From Aquamicrobium sp. (GTDB lineage: Bacteria; Pseudomonadota; Alphaproteobacteria; Rhizobiales; Rhizobiaceae): a stretch of DNA of 64,000 bases. Numbering within the stretch: position 1 is the stretch's first letter; each line of letters opens with the position of its first letter. Below are positions 47,280 through 56,705 of the stretch, piece after piece. The position numbers were made by a program, and so were the translations under genes. The stretch is from NCBI GenBank assembly GCA_019739225.1, contig JAHHDT010000005.1, positions 1,054,001 through 1,118,000 on the forward strand, read 5' to 3'. A model generated the notes under the pieces. The model made no database searches and was not told where the DNA came from. It saw only the letters and a program-made list of their open reading frames with translations.

Positions 47280-47516
47280 ATGGCCGAAGACACCGGAACC
47301 AAGCAACTCCTACACCTCGTATTCGGCGGCGAGCTGTCGTCGCTGTCCAACGTTGATTTCCGCAATCTCGACGAGTTGGACATCGTCGGAATCTTTCCCG
47401 ACTACAAATCCGCCGAAATTGCGTGGAAAGCAAAGGCGCAGGCGACCGTGGACAATGCCCATATGCGCTACTTCATCGTCCACCTGCATCGCCTGCTCGA
47501 CCCGCAGGCCAAATAA
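47280..47516 (+). CDS. DUF4170 domain small protein
   Basis: A 78-residue protein from the ATG at 47280; a GTG three codons earlier is an alternative, and neither has a strong ribosome site. 'KQLLHLVFGGELSSLSNVDF' and 'VGIFPDYKSAEIAWKAKAQA' define the DUF4170 family, which is restricted to alphaproteobacteria, and the end 'MRYFIVHLHRLLDP' fits as well. Function unknown. It commonly precedes the Kdo-transferase genes, as it does here, so a link to envelope biogenesis is possible. Confidence 0.88.
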   Translation: MAEDTGTKQLLHLVFGGELSSLSNVDFRNLDELDIVGIFPDYKSAEIAWKAKAQATVDNAHMRYFIVHLHRLLDPQAK

Positions 47517-47549
47517 GCCAGAACGTCAACAACAAGAATAACGATACGC

Positions 47550-48335
47550 ATGGACGACAACGCCGTTTCACCCCTGCAGGACACGCGCGCGAAGGCGCGC
47601 AAGTCCAAGCCGGGCGTCTTCAAGGCCACCTGGAAGAAGATTAGGCAGCCGCTCGTCCGCTCGACATTCGTGAAGCATTTGCTGGCGACGCTCATCGCGG
47701 GCCTGGTCAAGTTCACCTATTGGACCAACCCGGCTGTTGCCGGGTCCGACGATCCGGCACCGCGCATCGCAGCGCTGTCGCCGGCCATCGGGGCGCTTTG
47801 GCACGGCCAGCACCTGCTCGGACCGGCGGTCAACCCGCGACGCCACAAGCTGGTAGCCATGTTCTCGCGCAGTGCCGATGCCGAGCTCAATGCGCTCGTT
47901 GCGCAGAAGCTCGGCTTCGGCATCGTGCGTGGCTCGGGCGGCCGTGAAGGGACCAAGGCCGACAAGGGCGGCGCCAAGGCGCTCATCACGCTCAAGAAGA
48001 CGCTCGACAGCGGGATGAACGTCGCCATGATTGCAGATATTCCGCACGGCACGCCGCGCCAGGCCGGGCTCGGCATCGTGACGCTGGCGAAGGTATCCGG
48101 CCGGCCGATCGTGCCGGTGGCGATTGCCACCAGCCGCCGCAAGGTGCTGGAACGGAGCTGGGACAAGACCACCATCAACCTGCCCTTCGGGCGCCATGCG
48201 CTGGCGGTCGGGGAGGAGATCTACGTGCCTTCCGATGCCGACGCGGAGACGATGGAGGCCAAGCGGCGCGAGGTGACCGCATCGCTCAACGCGGCGACCG
48301 AGCGGGCGTATAAACTGGTCGACGGTACGCGATGA
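47550..48335 (+). CDS. DUF374 lysophospholipid/lipid A acyltransferase-like protein
   Basis: A 261-residue membrane-associated protein. 'IGALWHGQHLLGPAVN' near residue 85 gives an H-x4-like acyltransferase motif, 'GFGIVRGSGGREGTKADKGG' near 127 is the DUF374 signature, and 'IADIPHGTPRQAGLGIVTLA' near 162 follows. A hydrophobic segment (about residues 38-58) anchors it. Its place directly before waaA, with a 4-bp overlap, suggests an acylation step in lipid A-Kdo assembly, which is inference rather than demonstrated activity. Confidence 0.87.
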   Translation: MDDNAVSPLQDTRAKARKSKPGVFKATWKKIRQPLVRSTFVKHLLATLIAGLVKFTYWTNPAVAGSDDPAPRIAALSPAIGALWHGQHLLGPAVNPRRHKLVAMFSRSADAELNALVAQKLGFGIVRGSGGREGTKADKGGAKALITLKKTLDSGMNVAMIADIPHGTPRQAGLGIVTLAKVSGRPIVPVAIATSRRKVLERSWDKTTINLPFGRHALAVGEEIYVPSDADAETMEAKRREVTASLNAATERAYKLVDGTR

Positions 48336-49657
48336 GCGAACGCTGGGCCCGCACCCTGCTGACAGCATACAGATGGGCGGGCGCAGCCGCTTATCCCGTC
48401 ATCGGCGGCTACGTGGCCTGGCGAGCGACCAAGGGCAAGGAAGAACACAACCGCCGGCGCGAACGCTACGGCCGCGCTGGCCTGCCTCGCCCCGACGGTC
48501 CGCTGGTGTGGCTGCATGCGGCGAGTGTGGGTGAAACGATCGCGGTTGCGCCGCTGATCGAGCGTATCGTCGATTTCGGCATCAATGTCGTGCTCACTAC
48601 GGGCACCGTCACGTCGGCACAGGTCGCCAAGGAGCGCCTCGGCGACCGCATCATCCACCAATATGTGCCGCTCGACCTGAAACCCGCAGTGAGCCGGTTT
48701 CTCGACCATTGGCAGCCCGATCTGGCGATCATCGCCGAATCCGAGATATGGCCGATGACCATTCTGGAACTGGGCGCGCGGCGGGTGCCGCAGGTACTGG
48801 TCAATGGTCGTTTGTCCGACCGTTCCTTCGCGAGCTGGAGCAAGCGCGGGTTCATCGCGGAAGCGTTGCTCGAAAACCTCGCCCATGTGATTGCCCAGTC
48901 GGAGGTGGACGCCGAGCGCTTCCACAAGCTCGGCGCGCGGCCCGTTACCGTGTCCGGCAATCTCAAGGTTGACACGGTGCCGCCGCCTGTCGATGCCGAG
49001 GTTCTGGCGCGCATCAAGGGCGAGATCGGCAACCGCAAGGTCTGGGCCGCAGTCTCCACGCACGACGGCGAGGAGGACGCAGCGGTTCATGTGCATACCC
49101 TGCTGCGGGGCCGCCATTCGGATCTGCTCACCGTGATTGTTCCTCGCCATCCCGAGCGCGCCGATGCTATCGCCGCTGCCTGCGCCGAAAAGGGACTGAC
49201 CGTGGCTCGCCGCAGCCTCGGCGACAAGATTTCATCGGGCACGGACATCTTCCTCGGCGACACGATCGGCGAGATGGGGCTCTATCTGCGCCTTACCGAG
49301 ATTGCCTTTGTCGGGCGCTCGCTGACCGGACAGGGCGGCCAGAACCCGCTGGAGCCGGCCATGCTCGAGACGGCGGTGCTGGCTGGCCGCAACGTGCAGA
49401 ACTTCCGCGAATCCTATCAGAAGCTCGCGGCCGCGGGCGGCGCTCGGTTCGTGCGCGACAAGGATGTGCTGGCAGGCGCGGTCAATTTCCTGCTCAACAA
49501 CGAGCCGGAGCGGCGTAAAATGATGGACGCGGGCATGCGCACGGTCGAGGAGATGCGTGGCTCCCTTGCCAAGACGCTGCAGGCGCTTGAGCCCTACATC
49601 CATCCCCTCATCGTTCAGGCGCGGCTGGGCACCGCCGTCAACGGCAGCGGGCGCTAG
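48332..49657 (+). CDS. waaA: 3-deoxy-D-manno-octulosonic acid transferase
   Basis: A 441-residue inner-membrane glycosyltransferase (also called KdtA) that transfers Kdo from CMP-Kdo to lipid IVA. An N-terminal anchor is followed by 'VWLHAASVGETIAVAPLIE' near residue 60, which carries the catalytic Glu of this family, 'IAESEIWPMTILELGARRVP' near 132, and 'GDTIGEMGLYLRLTEIAFVG' near 309 for the CMP-Kdo side. Length and order fit Rhizobiales WaaA. It is part of the DUF374-waaA-lpxK operon. Confidence 0.96.
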   Translation: MSERWARTLLTAYRWAGAAAYPVIGGYVAWRATKGKEEHNRRRERYGRAGLPRPDGPLVWLHAASVGETIAVAPLIERIVDFGINVVLTTGTVTSAQVAKERLGDRIIHQYVPLDLKPAVSRFLDHWQPDLAIIAESEIWPMTILELGARRVPQVLVNGRLSDRSFASWSKRGFIAEALLENLAHVIAQSEVDAERFHKLGARPVTVSGNLKVDTVPPPVDAEVLARIKGEIGNRKVWAAVSTHDGEEDAAVHVHTLLRGRHSDLLTVIVPRHPERADAIAAACAEKGLTVARRSLGDKISSGTDIFLGDTIGEMGLYLRLTEIAFVGRSLTGQGGQNPLEPAMLETAVLAGRNVQNFRESYQKLAAAGGARFVRDKDVLAGAVNFLLNNEPERRKMMDAGMRTVEEMRGSLAKTLQALEPYIHPLIVQARLGTAVNGSGR

Positions 49658-49665
49658 GGCCGGCC

Positions 49666-50700
49666 ATGGTCAGCGAAGCGCCGCCCTTCTGGTGGGGTAA
49701 GCCCGACTGGCGCGCCTGGGGGCTATGGCCGTTTGCCGCGATCTACGGTGCGGTTGCCCGCAAACGGCTTCTGAATGCGCCACGCGAAAAGGTCGATGCG
49801 CCGGTGCTGTGCGTCGGCAACCTGACGGTCGGCGGTTCCGGCAAGACGCCGGTTGCGATCGCTCTGGCGCGCGAAGCCGCCACGATGGGCCTGAAACCCG
49901 GCATCCTGTCCCGGGGCCACGGCGGATCGGTCGCGGGTGAACCGCACCTTGTCGATGCGCATCACGACAGCGCGCGCCATGTGGGCGACGAACCGCTGCT
50001 TCTGGCGCGCGCGGCACGGGTCGCCGTCAGCACCGACAGGGCCGCCGCAGCACGCCTCCTGATCGATCTTGGCTGCAATTTTCTGATCATGGATGACGGC
50101 TTTCAGAGCGCGCGCATCCATATCGATCATGCGCTGATCGTGGTCGATGCGCGCCGTGGCATCGGCAACGGCTACACGATTCCCGCAGGTCCGATGCGGG
50201 CAGCGCTCGTCGACCAGATGCGTTATGCCGACAGCGTGCTCAAGGTCGGCGATGGACCGGGCGCAGATGTGGTGCTTCGTCAGGCAGCCCGCGCCGCGAG
50301 ACCGTTCCACGAAGCATCGATAAGGCCGGCTGCGCCCGAAGGCATCGCAGGCGCGCGCTGCCTGGCTTTTGCGGGCATCGGCGAGCCGCAGAAATTCTTC
50401 GACACTGTCACGGCGGTCGGCGGCCAGATCGAGATCGCGAAGAGTTTCGGCGATCATCATTTCTATTCGGATTTCGACGCGCAGGACCTTCTCGCGACCG
50501 CCGACGCGCAGGGCCTTGAGATCGTTACCACCGCCAAGGATGCCGTGCGGCTCGAACACGCCAGCGAGGCGCTCTCCGCACTGCGCAAACGTGTCAAGAT
50601 CATCGAGATCGAAACGGTGTTCGAGGTTGCCCGCGCGCCGCGCGCCATCATCGAGGCGACGCTTGAAGCATGGCGGCTGCGCCGCGTCGAGGCTCGGTAG
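49666..50700 (+). CDS. lpxK: Tetraacyldisaccharide 4'-kinase
   Basis: A 344-residue membrane-associated kinase that phosphorylates the 4' position of the lipid A disaccharide using ATP. The Walker A motif lies in 'CVGNLTVGGSGKTPVAIALA' near residue 48 and 'NFLIMDDGFQSARIHIDHAL' near 138 supplies the catalytic DDGFQ motif. The N-terminus 'PPFWWGKPDWRAWGLWPFAA' is the usual amphipathic membrane anchor. It is 8 bp after waaA and 2 bp from the convergent DUF2093 gene. Confidence 0.96.
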   Translation: MVSEAPPFWWGKPDWRAWGLWPFAAIYGAVARKRLLNAPREKVDAPVLCVGNLTVGGSGKTPVAIALAREAATMGLKPGILSRGHGGSVAGEPHLVDAHHDSARHVGDEPLLLARAARVAVSTDRAAAARLLIDLGCNFLIMDDGFQSARIHIDHALIVVDARRGIGNGYTIPAGPMRAALVDQMRYADSVLKVGDGPGADVVLRQAARAARPFHEASIRPAAPEGIAGARCLAFAGIGEPQKFFDTVTAVGGQIEIAKSFGDHHFYSDFDAQDLLATADAQGLEIVTTAKDAVRLEHASEALSALRKRVKIIEIETVFEVARAPRAIIEATLEAWRLRRVEAR

Positions 50701-50702
50701 TT

Positions 50703-50933
50703 CTAGCCGCGCTTGCGAAGCCCGGGATCGATCTCAAGCTCGCGGGAAAGCGAGGCTGCCGCGTTCGCGTAGGGCTCCTGCCGCGCGACGCTCCAGTATT
50801 TCAGTTCGTCCAGCGGGATCGGTTCGCCGGTGACGGCGCAGTGGACGAACGCGCCCGGCGTAAGAACCTGGAAGTCGCCATCCAGATAGCGGATGCGAGC
50901 CTCCTTGCCGCCGGGTCCTTCGAAACGGTTCAT
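50703..50933 (-). CDS. DUF2093 domain small protein
   Basis: A 76-residue protein from the ATG at 50933; the upstream TTG is less likely. 'ARIRYLDGDFQVLTPGAFVH' (about residues 11-30) and 'CAVTGEPIPLDELKYWSVAR' directly after it are the DUF2093 signature, with a CxxxGxxIPLxxLxYW core. The family is confined to alphaproteobacteria and is often beside lpxK and mutL. No function is known. Confidence 0.9.
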   Translation of the reverse strand: MNRFEGPGGKEARIRYLDGDFQVLTPGAFVHCAVTGEPIPLDELKYWSVARQEPYANAAASLSRELEIDPGLRKRG

Positions 50934-50996
50934 CTCATTCGCCTTTCGCAACGCGCATGTACCGCCACAAAACCGTTGTCAGGTCAAGCCGGCAGC

Positions 50997-52823
50997 TCAG
51001 CGTCGGCCGAACAGCCGTTCGATGTCGGAGAGCTTCAGCTCCACATAGGTCGGCCGACCGTGGTTGCACGTGCCGGAACTGGGCGTCGCTTCCATCTGGC
51101 GCAGCAGCGCGTTCATCTCCTCAGGCCGAAGCCTGCGGCCCGACCGGACAGAGCCGTGGCAGGCCATGGTGGCGGCGATGGCGTCCAGGCGTTCCTTGAG
51201 GGTCTCGACCGTATCGGTGTCGGCGATCTCGTCGGCAAGGTCGCGTACCAGCCGCTGCACGTCGACCTCGCCAAGCATTGCCGGCGTTTCGCGCACGGCC
51301 ACGGCGCCGGGACCGAAGCGCTCCAACCCGAGGCCGAAGCGTTGCAGCAGGTCGCCATGCGAGGCGAGCCGCTCGGCGTCTTCTTCCGGCAGGTCGACGA
51401 TTTCCGGCAGGAGCAGCATCTGCGCAGGCACGTCGCGTGAGGCGAGCGCCTGCTTCAGCGCCTCGTAAACAAGCCTTTCATGCGCGGCATGCTGATCCAC
51501 GATGACAAGTGAATCGTTCGTCTGCGCCACGATGTAGTTCTCGTGAACCTGCGCGCGGGCGGCACCAAGCGGCCTTGCCGTCATTTCTGGCATTGGCTTC
51601 GCAGCGGCGACACGTGCGTCCGCGCTCGGGGCCGTCGTATCGAAAATCGCCTGCGCAGCCTCGGCGAAACCGCCGTTCAGCGGCCGGTGCGGTGAGGCTG
51701 CCATGTCGAAGCCGGCTGCGGCATAGGACTGCGCTCCTGCATGAGCGTAGGCTGGCTGGCTTCCGCCGCCCGTGCCGCCTGGCCGGAACGCGTCCATCAT
51801 CGCGCCTGCGGCGGTGGTGGCCGGACGGATGCCTGCCTGGGCGAGAGCCTGCCGGATCGAGCCGACGATCAGCCCGCGCACCATGCCCGGATCGCGAAAC
51901 CGCACGTCCGCCTTGGCCGGATGCACGTTGACGTCCACCAGCGCCGGATCGAGCTCAATGAACAGCGCCGTCACCGCGTGCCGATCACGGGGCAGAACGT
52001 CGGCATAAGCGCCGCGTATCGCGCCGGCCAGCATCTTGTCGCGCACCGGGCGTCCATTGACGTAGAGATACTGGTGCAGCGAATTGGCGCGGGTATAGGA
52101 GGGGATCGACGCGTAACCAAACAGCCGCACGTCGTCCCGCATCGCCTCGACGGCAAGCGCGTTGTCGGCGAACTCCCGGCCGATGACCTGTGCGATACGC
52201 TGCTGCAAGCCTTCGCGAGATTGGCCGCACGCGGCAAGGTCCAGCGTCGAGCGATCGGTGCCCGACAGCGTGAACCGTACATGGGGGAACGCGATGGAAA
52301 TGCGCTTGACGATGTCGGCGACGGCCGTCGCCTCGGCACGCTCGCCTTTCATGAATTTGAGCCGTGCCGGGGTGGCGAAAAACAGGTCGCGCACCTCGAC
52401 CAGCGTGCCGCGGTTGCCCGCCACCGGGCGCACCGGGACGATGCGGCCGCCCTCGACCGCGATCTCGTGTGCCGTGTCCGCATCGGCCGGACGGGAGCGG
52501 ATCGAGAGCTTGCCGACCGAGCCGATGGAAGGCAACGCCTCGCCGCGAAAGCCGAGCGAACGGATGTCGTGAATGTCGTCGGAAAGCTTCGACGTGCAGT
52601 GCCGTGCGATGGAAAGGGCAAGGTCGCCGGCATCCATGCCGCCGCCGTCGTCGGTGACCCTGATAAGCGAAAGCCCGCCGCCGGCTGTCGCGATCTCGAC
52701 GCGCGAGGCGCCCGCATCCAGTGCGTTCTCGACCAGTTCCTTGACCACACTGGCCGGGCGCTCGATCACCTCACCGGCGGCGATCTGGTTGATGACGGTC
52801 TCTGAAAGCTGGCGGATGTTCAT
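50997..52823 (-). CDS. mutL: DNA mismatch repair protein MutL
   Basis: A 608-residue protein linking MutS mismatch recognition to strand incision. GHKL ATPase motifs are complete: '[14 protein letters not shown]' near residue 26, '[14 protein letters not shown]' near 54 and '[16 protein letters not shown]' near 88. After a variable linker, the C-terminal domain contains '[12 protein letters not shown]' near residue 441, the DQHAx2Ex4E endonuclease metal motif. This is expected for bacteria without MutH, so this MutL probably nicks DNA itself. Confidence 0.97.
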   Translation of the reverse strand: MNIRQLSETVINQIAAGEVIERPASVVKELVENALDAGASRVEIATAGGGLSLIRVTDDGGGMDAGDLALSIARHCTSKLSDDIHDIRSLGFRGEALPSIGSVGKLSIRSRPADADTAHEIAVEGGRIVPVRPVAGNRGTLVEVRDLFFATPARLKFMKGERAEATAVADIVKRISIAFPHVRFTLSGTDRSTLDLAACGQSREGLQQRIAQVIGREFADNALAVEAMRDDVRLFGYASIPSYTRANSLHQYLYVNGRPVRDKMLAGAIRGAYADVLPRDRHAVTALFIELDPALVDVNVHPAKADVRFRDPGMVRGLIVGSIRQALAQAGIRPATTAAGAMMDAFRPGGTGGGSQPAYAHAGAQSYAAAGFDMAASPHRPLNGGFAEAAQAIFDTTAPSADARVAAAKPMPEMTARPLGAARAQVHENYIVAQTNDSLVIVDQHAAHERLVYEALKQALASRDVPAQMLLLPEIVDLPEEDAERLASHGDLLQRFGLGLERFGPGAVAVRETPAMLGEVDVQRLVRDLADEIADTDTVETLKERLDAIAATMACHGSVRSGRRLRPEEMNALLRQMEATPSSGTCNHGRPTYVELKLSDIERLFGRR

Positions 52824-52910
52824 GGCGCCATTCTAGCGGGATTCGCAGGGCCAAGGTAAGGTCGGAAGGAGGCCAAGAGGTGATCGTGTCAGATTGATGA
52901 CATCCAGGCC

Positions 52911-53087
52911 GTCATCCCGGCCAAGGGAGCGAAGCGACTGCGGAGCCGGGACCCATTGAGCGGCGCGGCCGGGTTCCGGGTTAGCGACGGCGTTTGATCT
53001 CGCCGATGCGAGGACCGGGCCGTTCTTTATGATGTTCGGACCAATAGGTCCCGGCTCTCCCTCGCAAGCTCGGTCGGCCGGGATGAC
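52911..53087. repeat. Palindromic intergenic element between mutL and kbl
   Basis: The 12-bp ends GTCATCCCGGCC (52911-52922) and GGCCGGGATGAC (53076-53087) are exact reverse complements. An inner block near 52944-52959 (GGAGCCGGGACCCATTG) matches the complement of CAATAGGTCCCGGCTC near 53043-53057 with one difference. The unit fills most of the 300-bp gap upstream of mutL, which is otherwise without a gene. Confidence 0.83.
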
Positions 53088-53121
53088 GTGGTGGGATATC
53101 TCACCAAATCCCTCGGGTCGC

Positions 53122-54306
53122 TCAGACCACCCCTAGCTCCCTGCCCACCTCGGCGAACGCCTCAACCGCCCGGTCGATGTCGTCGAACGAATGCGCTGCG
53201 GACATCTGCGTGCGGATGCGGGCCTGCCCACGCGGCACCACGGGGAAGGAGAAGCCGATCACGTAGATGCCGCGCTCCAGCATCTTCGCGGCCATGTCTC
53301 CCGCGAGCGCGGCGTCGCCGATCATCACGGGAATGATCGGGTGGTCGGCGCCGGCCAGCGTAAAGCCCTCCTTGGTCATCGCATTGCGGAACCGGTCGGC
53401 GTTGGCGTAGAGCTTTTCGCGCAGCGCGTCGCCGTCATCGATCATATCGAAGACCTTGAGGGAAGCGCCCGCGATCGCCGGCATCAGCGTGTTGGAAAAG
53501 AGATAGGGACGGGAGCGCTGGCGCAGCCAGTCCACCACCTCCTTCTTCGCGGATGTATAGCCGCCCGATGCACCGCCCAGCGCCTTGCCCAGCGTGCCGG
53601 TAATGATGTCGACGCGCCCCTCGACGCCGCAATGCTCGACCGAACCGCGGCCGTGGGCGCCGACGAAGCCGACGGCGTGGCTGTCGTCGACCATGACCAT
53701 GGCGCCGTACTCCTCGGCGAGGTCGCAGACCCCGCGCAGGTTGGCGATGATGCCGTCCATGGAGAAGACGCCGTCGGTAGCGATCAGCCGGAACCGCGCA
53801 TCCTTCGCCTCCTCGAGGCGGGCGCGCAGTTCGGCCATGTCGTTGTTGGCATAGCGGTAGCGTCGCGCCTTGGAGAGCCGCACGCCATCGATGATCGAGG
53901 CATGATTGAGCGCATCCGAGATGATCGCGTCCTCTTCCGAAAGCAGCGTCTCGAACAGGCCGGCATTGGCGTCGAAGCAGGAGGAATAGAGGATCGTGTC
54001 CTCCATGCCGAGAAAGGCGGAGATGCGCTCTTCGAGCTGCTTGTGTTCCTCCTGCGTGCCGCAGATGAAGCGCACGGACGCCATGCCGTAGCCATAGCGG
54101 TCGAGAGCGGCCTTGGCCGCATCGCGCAGGTCCTCGCTGTCGGCAAGTCCGAGATAGTTGTTGGCGCAGAAATTGAGAACCTTTCGGCCGCTCACCTCGA
54201 TCTCGGCGGACTGCATGGACGAGATCACGCGTTCCGACTTGTATAGCCCGGTTTCCTTGAGGCCCGCGAGTTCTCCTGAGAGATGTGCGATAAAGTCTTG
54301 CGCCAT
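53122..54306 (-). CDS. kbl: Glycine C-acetyltransferase (2-amino-3-ketobutyrate CoA ligase)
   Basis: A 394-residue PLP enzyme that cleaves 2-amino-3-ketobutyrate with CoA to glycine and acetyl-CoA in threonine degradation. The start at 54306 gives '[18 protein letters not shown]'; '[15 protein letters not shown]' follows near residue 42. '[19 protein letters not shown]' near 204 holds the PLP-ring residues, and the Schiff-base Lys lies in '[17 protein letters not shown]' near 239. Threonine dehydrogenase (tdh), its usual operon partner, is not adjacent. Confidence 0.94.
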   Translation of the reverse strand: MAQDFIAHLSGELAGLKETGLYKSERVISSMQSAEIEVSGRKVLNFCANNYLGLADSEDLRDAAKAALDRYGYGMASVRFICGTQEEHKQLEERISAFLGMEDTILYSSCFDANAGLFETLLSEEDAIISDALNHASIIDGVRLSKARRYRYANNDMAELRARLEEAKDARFRLIATDGVFSMDGIIANLRGVCDLAEEYGAMVMVDDSHAVGFVGAHGRGSVEHCGVEGRVDIITGTLGKALGGASGGYTSAKKEVVDWLRQRSRPYLFSNTLMPAIAGASLKVFDMIDDGDALREKLYANADRFRNAMTKEGFTLAGADHPIIPVMIGDAALAGDMAAKMLERGIYVIGFSFPVVPRGQARIRTQMSAAHSFDDIDRAVEAFAEVGRELGVV

Positions 54307-54480
54307 GATTCGCCTCCGACAGGTGTTATGCGACTCTCGCGCCGACGCGGCGCGAAATCCACCAGGAATCCGACCCGGCGACGATAACCGGCGCACTGTC
54401 CGAGATGTAAAACGGAACACAAGCAAATGTTAGGACTGGCCCGATACTGTCACGTCGGGCGAACGTAGAGGCGGTTTGCG

Positions 54481-55653
54481 GTGGCTGACGCGCGGGTAGG
54501 CAACGAAGAACAAGATACCATTCTCAAGATGCGCATGGATGCGATGCTCAATTCATCGCCCGCGTCGTTCCTGAGTCTCGTCGGTGCGCTCTTCGCGGTC
54601 TATGTGTACTGGTCTCCCTCCACAGCCATTCCGTTGGTCGCCTGGCAACTGGTCATCACCGCCGTCGCCATCACCAATCTGGTGTCGACGGTTCTCTATG
54701 CCCGCAAGCTGCCGGCGCGCTGGGGCGCGAGATCGTGGGCCCGTTTCGTCTGTGTCATGCATCTGATCTCGGGCCTGGCCTGGGGTATCGGTGGTGCCTG
54801 GATGCTGACTTTCGCCAACGAGAACCAGGCCGTGTTAACGCTGTCGATCGGCATGGCTGCGGTCACGGTGTCGATCCCGTCGGTCGTTTACCTCAAGGCA
54901 TACAATCTGTTCCAGCTACCGATTTTCTGGATCTACGCGCTCGGCCTGGCGCTCAGCACGCTGCAGTTCAAATGGCTGATCGCGACGGGCTTTTTCCTGA
55001 TGGGCGCCTTCGCGATCATCATCGGGCGCGGGCTTGGCGACCAGCTCTCCAACGCCCTTCAACTGTCGCTGGAAAACAAACGGCTGGCCGAAAGGCTCAA
55101 GGAGCGCGGCGCGGAACTGGAAGCCGCCAACCGGCAACTTGAGATCGAAAGCCATACCGACCCGCTTACCGGCGTCGCCAACCGGCGTCGTCTCATGAGC
55201 TTCGCCCGCGCCGTGCGCGGCCGCTGCGCAATCCTCGTCATCGATATTGATCACTTCAAATCCTACAACGACAGCTTCGGCCACGTGGAAGGCGACATCT
55301 GCCTCGTCGCCGTTGCAGGTGCGCTGGAGCGCAGCATTCGGCCAGGCGTGGACCTGCTCGCGCGTCTTGGCGGCGAGGAGTTCGCCGTGGTGCTCGACGA
55401 CGTGAGCGCCGAAGAAGCGGAGGCTATTGCCGAAAGGATACGCGTCAATGTCGAGGCGCTGAAATCAGCCCGCAGGGGGCGCATCAAGCGGGAGGTGACG
55501 GTAAGCATCGGCCTCGCGATCCGCGGCGCGGATGAGAACGGGTCGCTTGCCGCGCTGATGGAGCAGGCGGACGCGGCCGTCTATCGCGCGAAATCGGATG
55601 GCCGCAACCGGGTCTGCGTCGGAGATCTGTCCGCGAACCGCAACGTCGCCTGA
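54481..55653 (+). CDS. Membrane-bound diguanylate cyclase
   Basis: A 390-residue protein from a GTG start. About five transmembrane helices occupy residues 25-185, a coiled linker follows (about 190-225), and a GGDEF domain covers 226-385. The active-site loop reads 'LARLGGEEFAVVL' (GGEEF near residue 297) with 'LVIDIDHFKSYNDSFGH' as the Mg-binding motif, so c-di-GMP synthesis is expected. The inhibitory RxxD site is not preserved; 'PGVD' stands in its place. The membrane part probably senses an unidentified signal. Confidence 0.92.
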   Translation: MADARVGNEEQDTILKMRMDAMLNSSPASFLSLVGALFAVYVYWSPSTAIPLVAWQLVITAVAITNLVSTVLYARKLPARWGARSWARFVCVMHLISGLAWGIGGAWMLTFANENQAVLTLSIGMAAVTVSIPSVVYLKAYNLFQLPIFWIYALGLALSTLQFKWLIATGFFLMGAFAIIIGRGLGDQLSNALQLSLENKRLAERLKERGAELEAANRQLEIESHTDPLTGVANRRRLMSFARAVRGRCAILVIDIDHFKSYNDSFGHVEGDICLVAVAGALERSIRPGVDLLARLGGEEFAVVLDDVSAEEAEAIAERIRVNVEALKSARRGRIKREVTVSIGLAIRGADENGSLAALMEQADAAVYRAKSDGRNRVCVGDLSANRNVA

Positions 55654-55657
55654 CGAG

Positions 55658-56704
55658 CTAGCGCCTATCGTAGCCCTTGCCGTAGTGGCGCTCGATACGC
55701 GACTGGATCAGTTCGAAGCAGATCGAAAGCGCCCAGTAGATGATCGCAGCCGCGATCAGCATCTCGAAAACGCGGAAATCTCGCCTGCCGATGATCTGCG
55801 CCGTGCGCGTCAGTTCCCAGACCCCCATCACCGACACCAGTGACGAATCCTTCAGCATCGCAATGAACTGGTTGCCGGTGGGCGGGACGATCAGGCGCAT
55901 CGCTTGCGGAAAGACGATCTTGCGGAAGGTCAGGCGCGGCGGCAGGCCGAGCGCCTTCGCGGCGTCGTGCTGGCCGTGCGGCACGCCCAGTATGCCCGCC
56001 CGGAAGATCTCCGCGAGATAGGCGCCGTAGCACAGCGACAGCGCGAGTATGCCCGAAGGTACGGCGTCGAGCGCGAACTGCGGGCCGAGTTGCGGCAGGC
56101 CCAGATAGATCAGGTAGACCTGCAGCAGCAGCGGCGTTCCGCGGAAGAACGAGGTGTAGAAAGTCGAGACCGCATAGGCCGGGCCGAAGCTGGAGAGCCG
56201 GGCGAGAGCCGCGGTCATGGCAAAAAAGCAGGCCACGGCGATGGAGATCGCCGAGACGTAGAGCGTGGTCACCGCGCCAGTGGTGATCATGTATGCGATG
56301 TTGGATACGCCGTCCTGGCTCTGCTCGAACCAGATGCCGAAATCGCGATTGAAGCTGTTGACGAAGGCGACGAACAGCAACAGCAGCTCCGCCCACACGA
56401 TGAGCACCTGCAGCCGGAACGGCAGCAGCCGCAGAACGATGATGTTCGCCCACACCGCTCCGGCGACGAGAAGCCCCGTCAGCACATGAAGCACCCAACC
56501 CGGTTCCGCGCCTTCGCCGGTTGCGCCACCGGTCAGTGGCCCGATCAGGCCACCGATGCGTGTGCCGCCGAGCTGCAGCCAGATGAGCAGCGCCGCCAGG
56601 CACGCGATCGCGACCGCCTCGCCGCGCGACGGCCTTGCCGCGTCGAGCCAGGATCGCGCAGGCTGATCTTCGCGCGATCCTGTCCGGCTTGCCGCTGCTG
56701 CCAC
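55658..56704 (-). CDS. Polar amino acid ABC transporter permease
   Basis: A 348-residue inner-membrane protein of the His/Glu/Gln permease family. Residues 1-130 hold an extra pair of helices before the core permease domain (about 135-345). The EAA loop appears as 'GQHDAAKALGLPPRLTFRKI' near residue 245, the contact site for the ATPase. It lies 1 bp after the binding protein gene and is clearly co-transcribed with it. No ATP-binding subunit is encoded nearby, so it must use one from elsewhere. Confidence 0.92.
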   Translation of the reverse strand: MAAAASRTGSREDQPARSWLDAARPSRGEAVAIACLAALLIWLQLGGTRIGGLIGPLTGGATGEGAEPGWVLHVLTGLLVAGAVWANIIVLRLLPFRLQVLIVWAELLLLFVAFVNSFNRDFGIWFEQSQDGVSNIAYMITTGAVTTLYVSAISIAVACFFAMTAALARLSSFGPAYAVSTFYTSFFRGTPLLLQVYLIYLGLPQLGPQFALDAVPSGILALSLCYGAYLAEIFRAGILGVPHGQHDAAKALGLPPRLTFRKIVFPQAMRLIVPPTGNQFIAMLKDSSLVSVMGVWELTRTAQIIGRRDFRVFEMLIAAAIIYWALSICFELIQSRIERHYGKGYDRR

Positions 56705-56705
56705 C

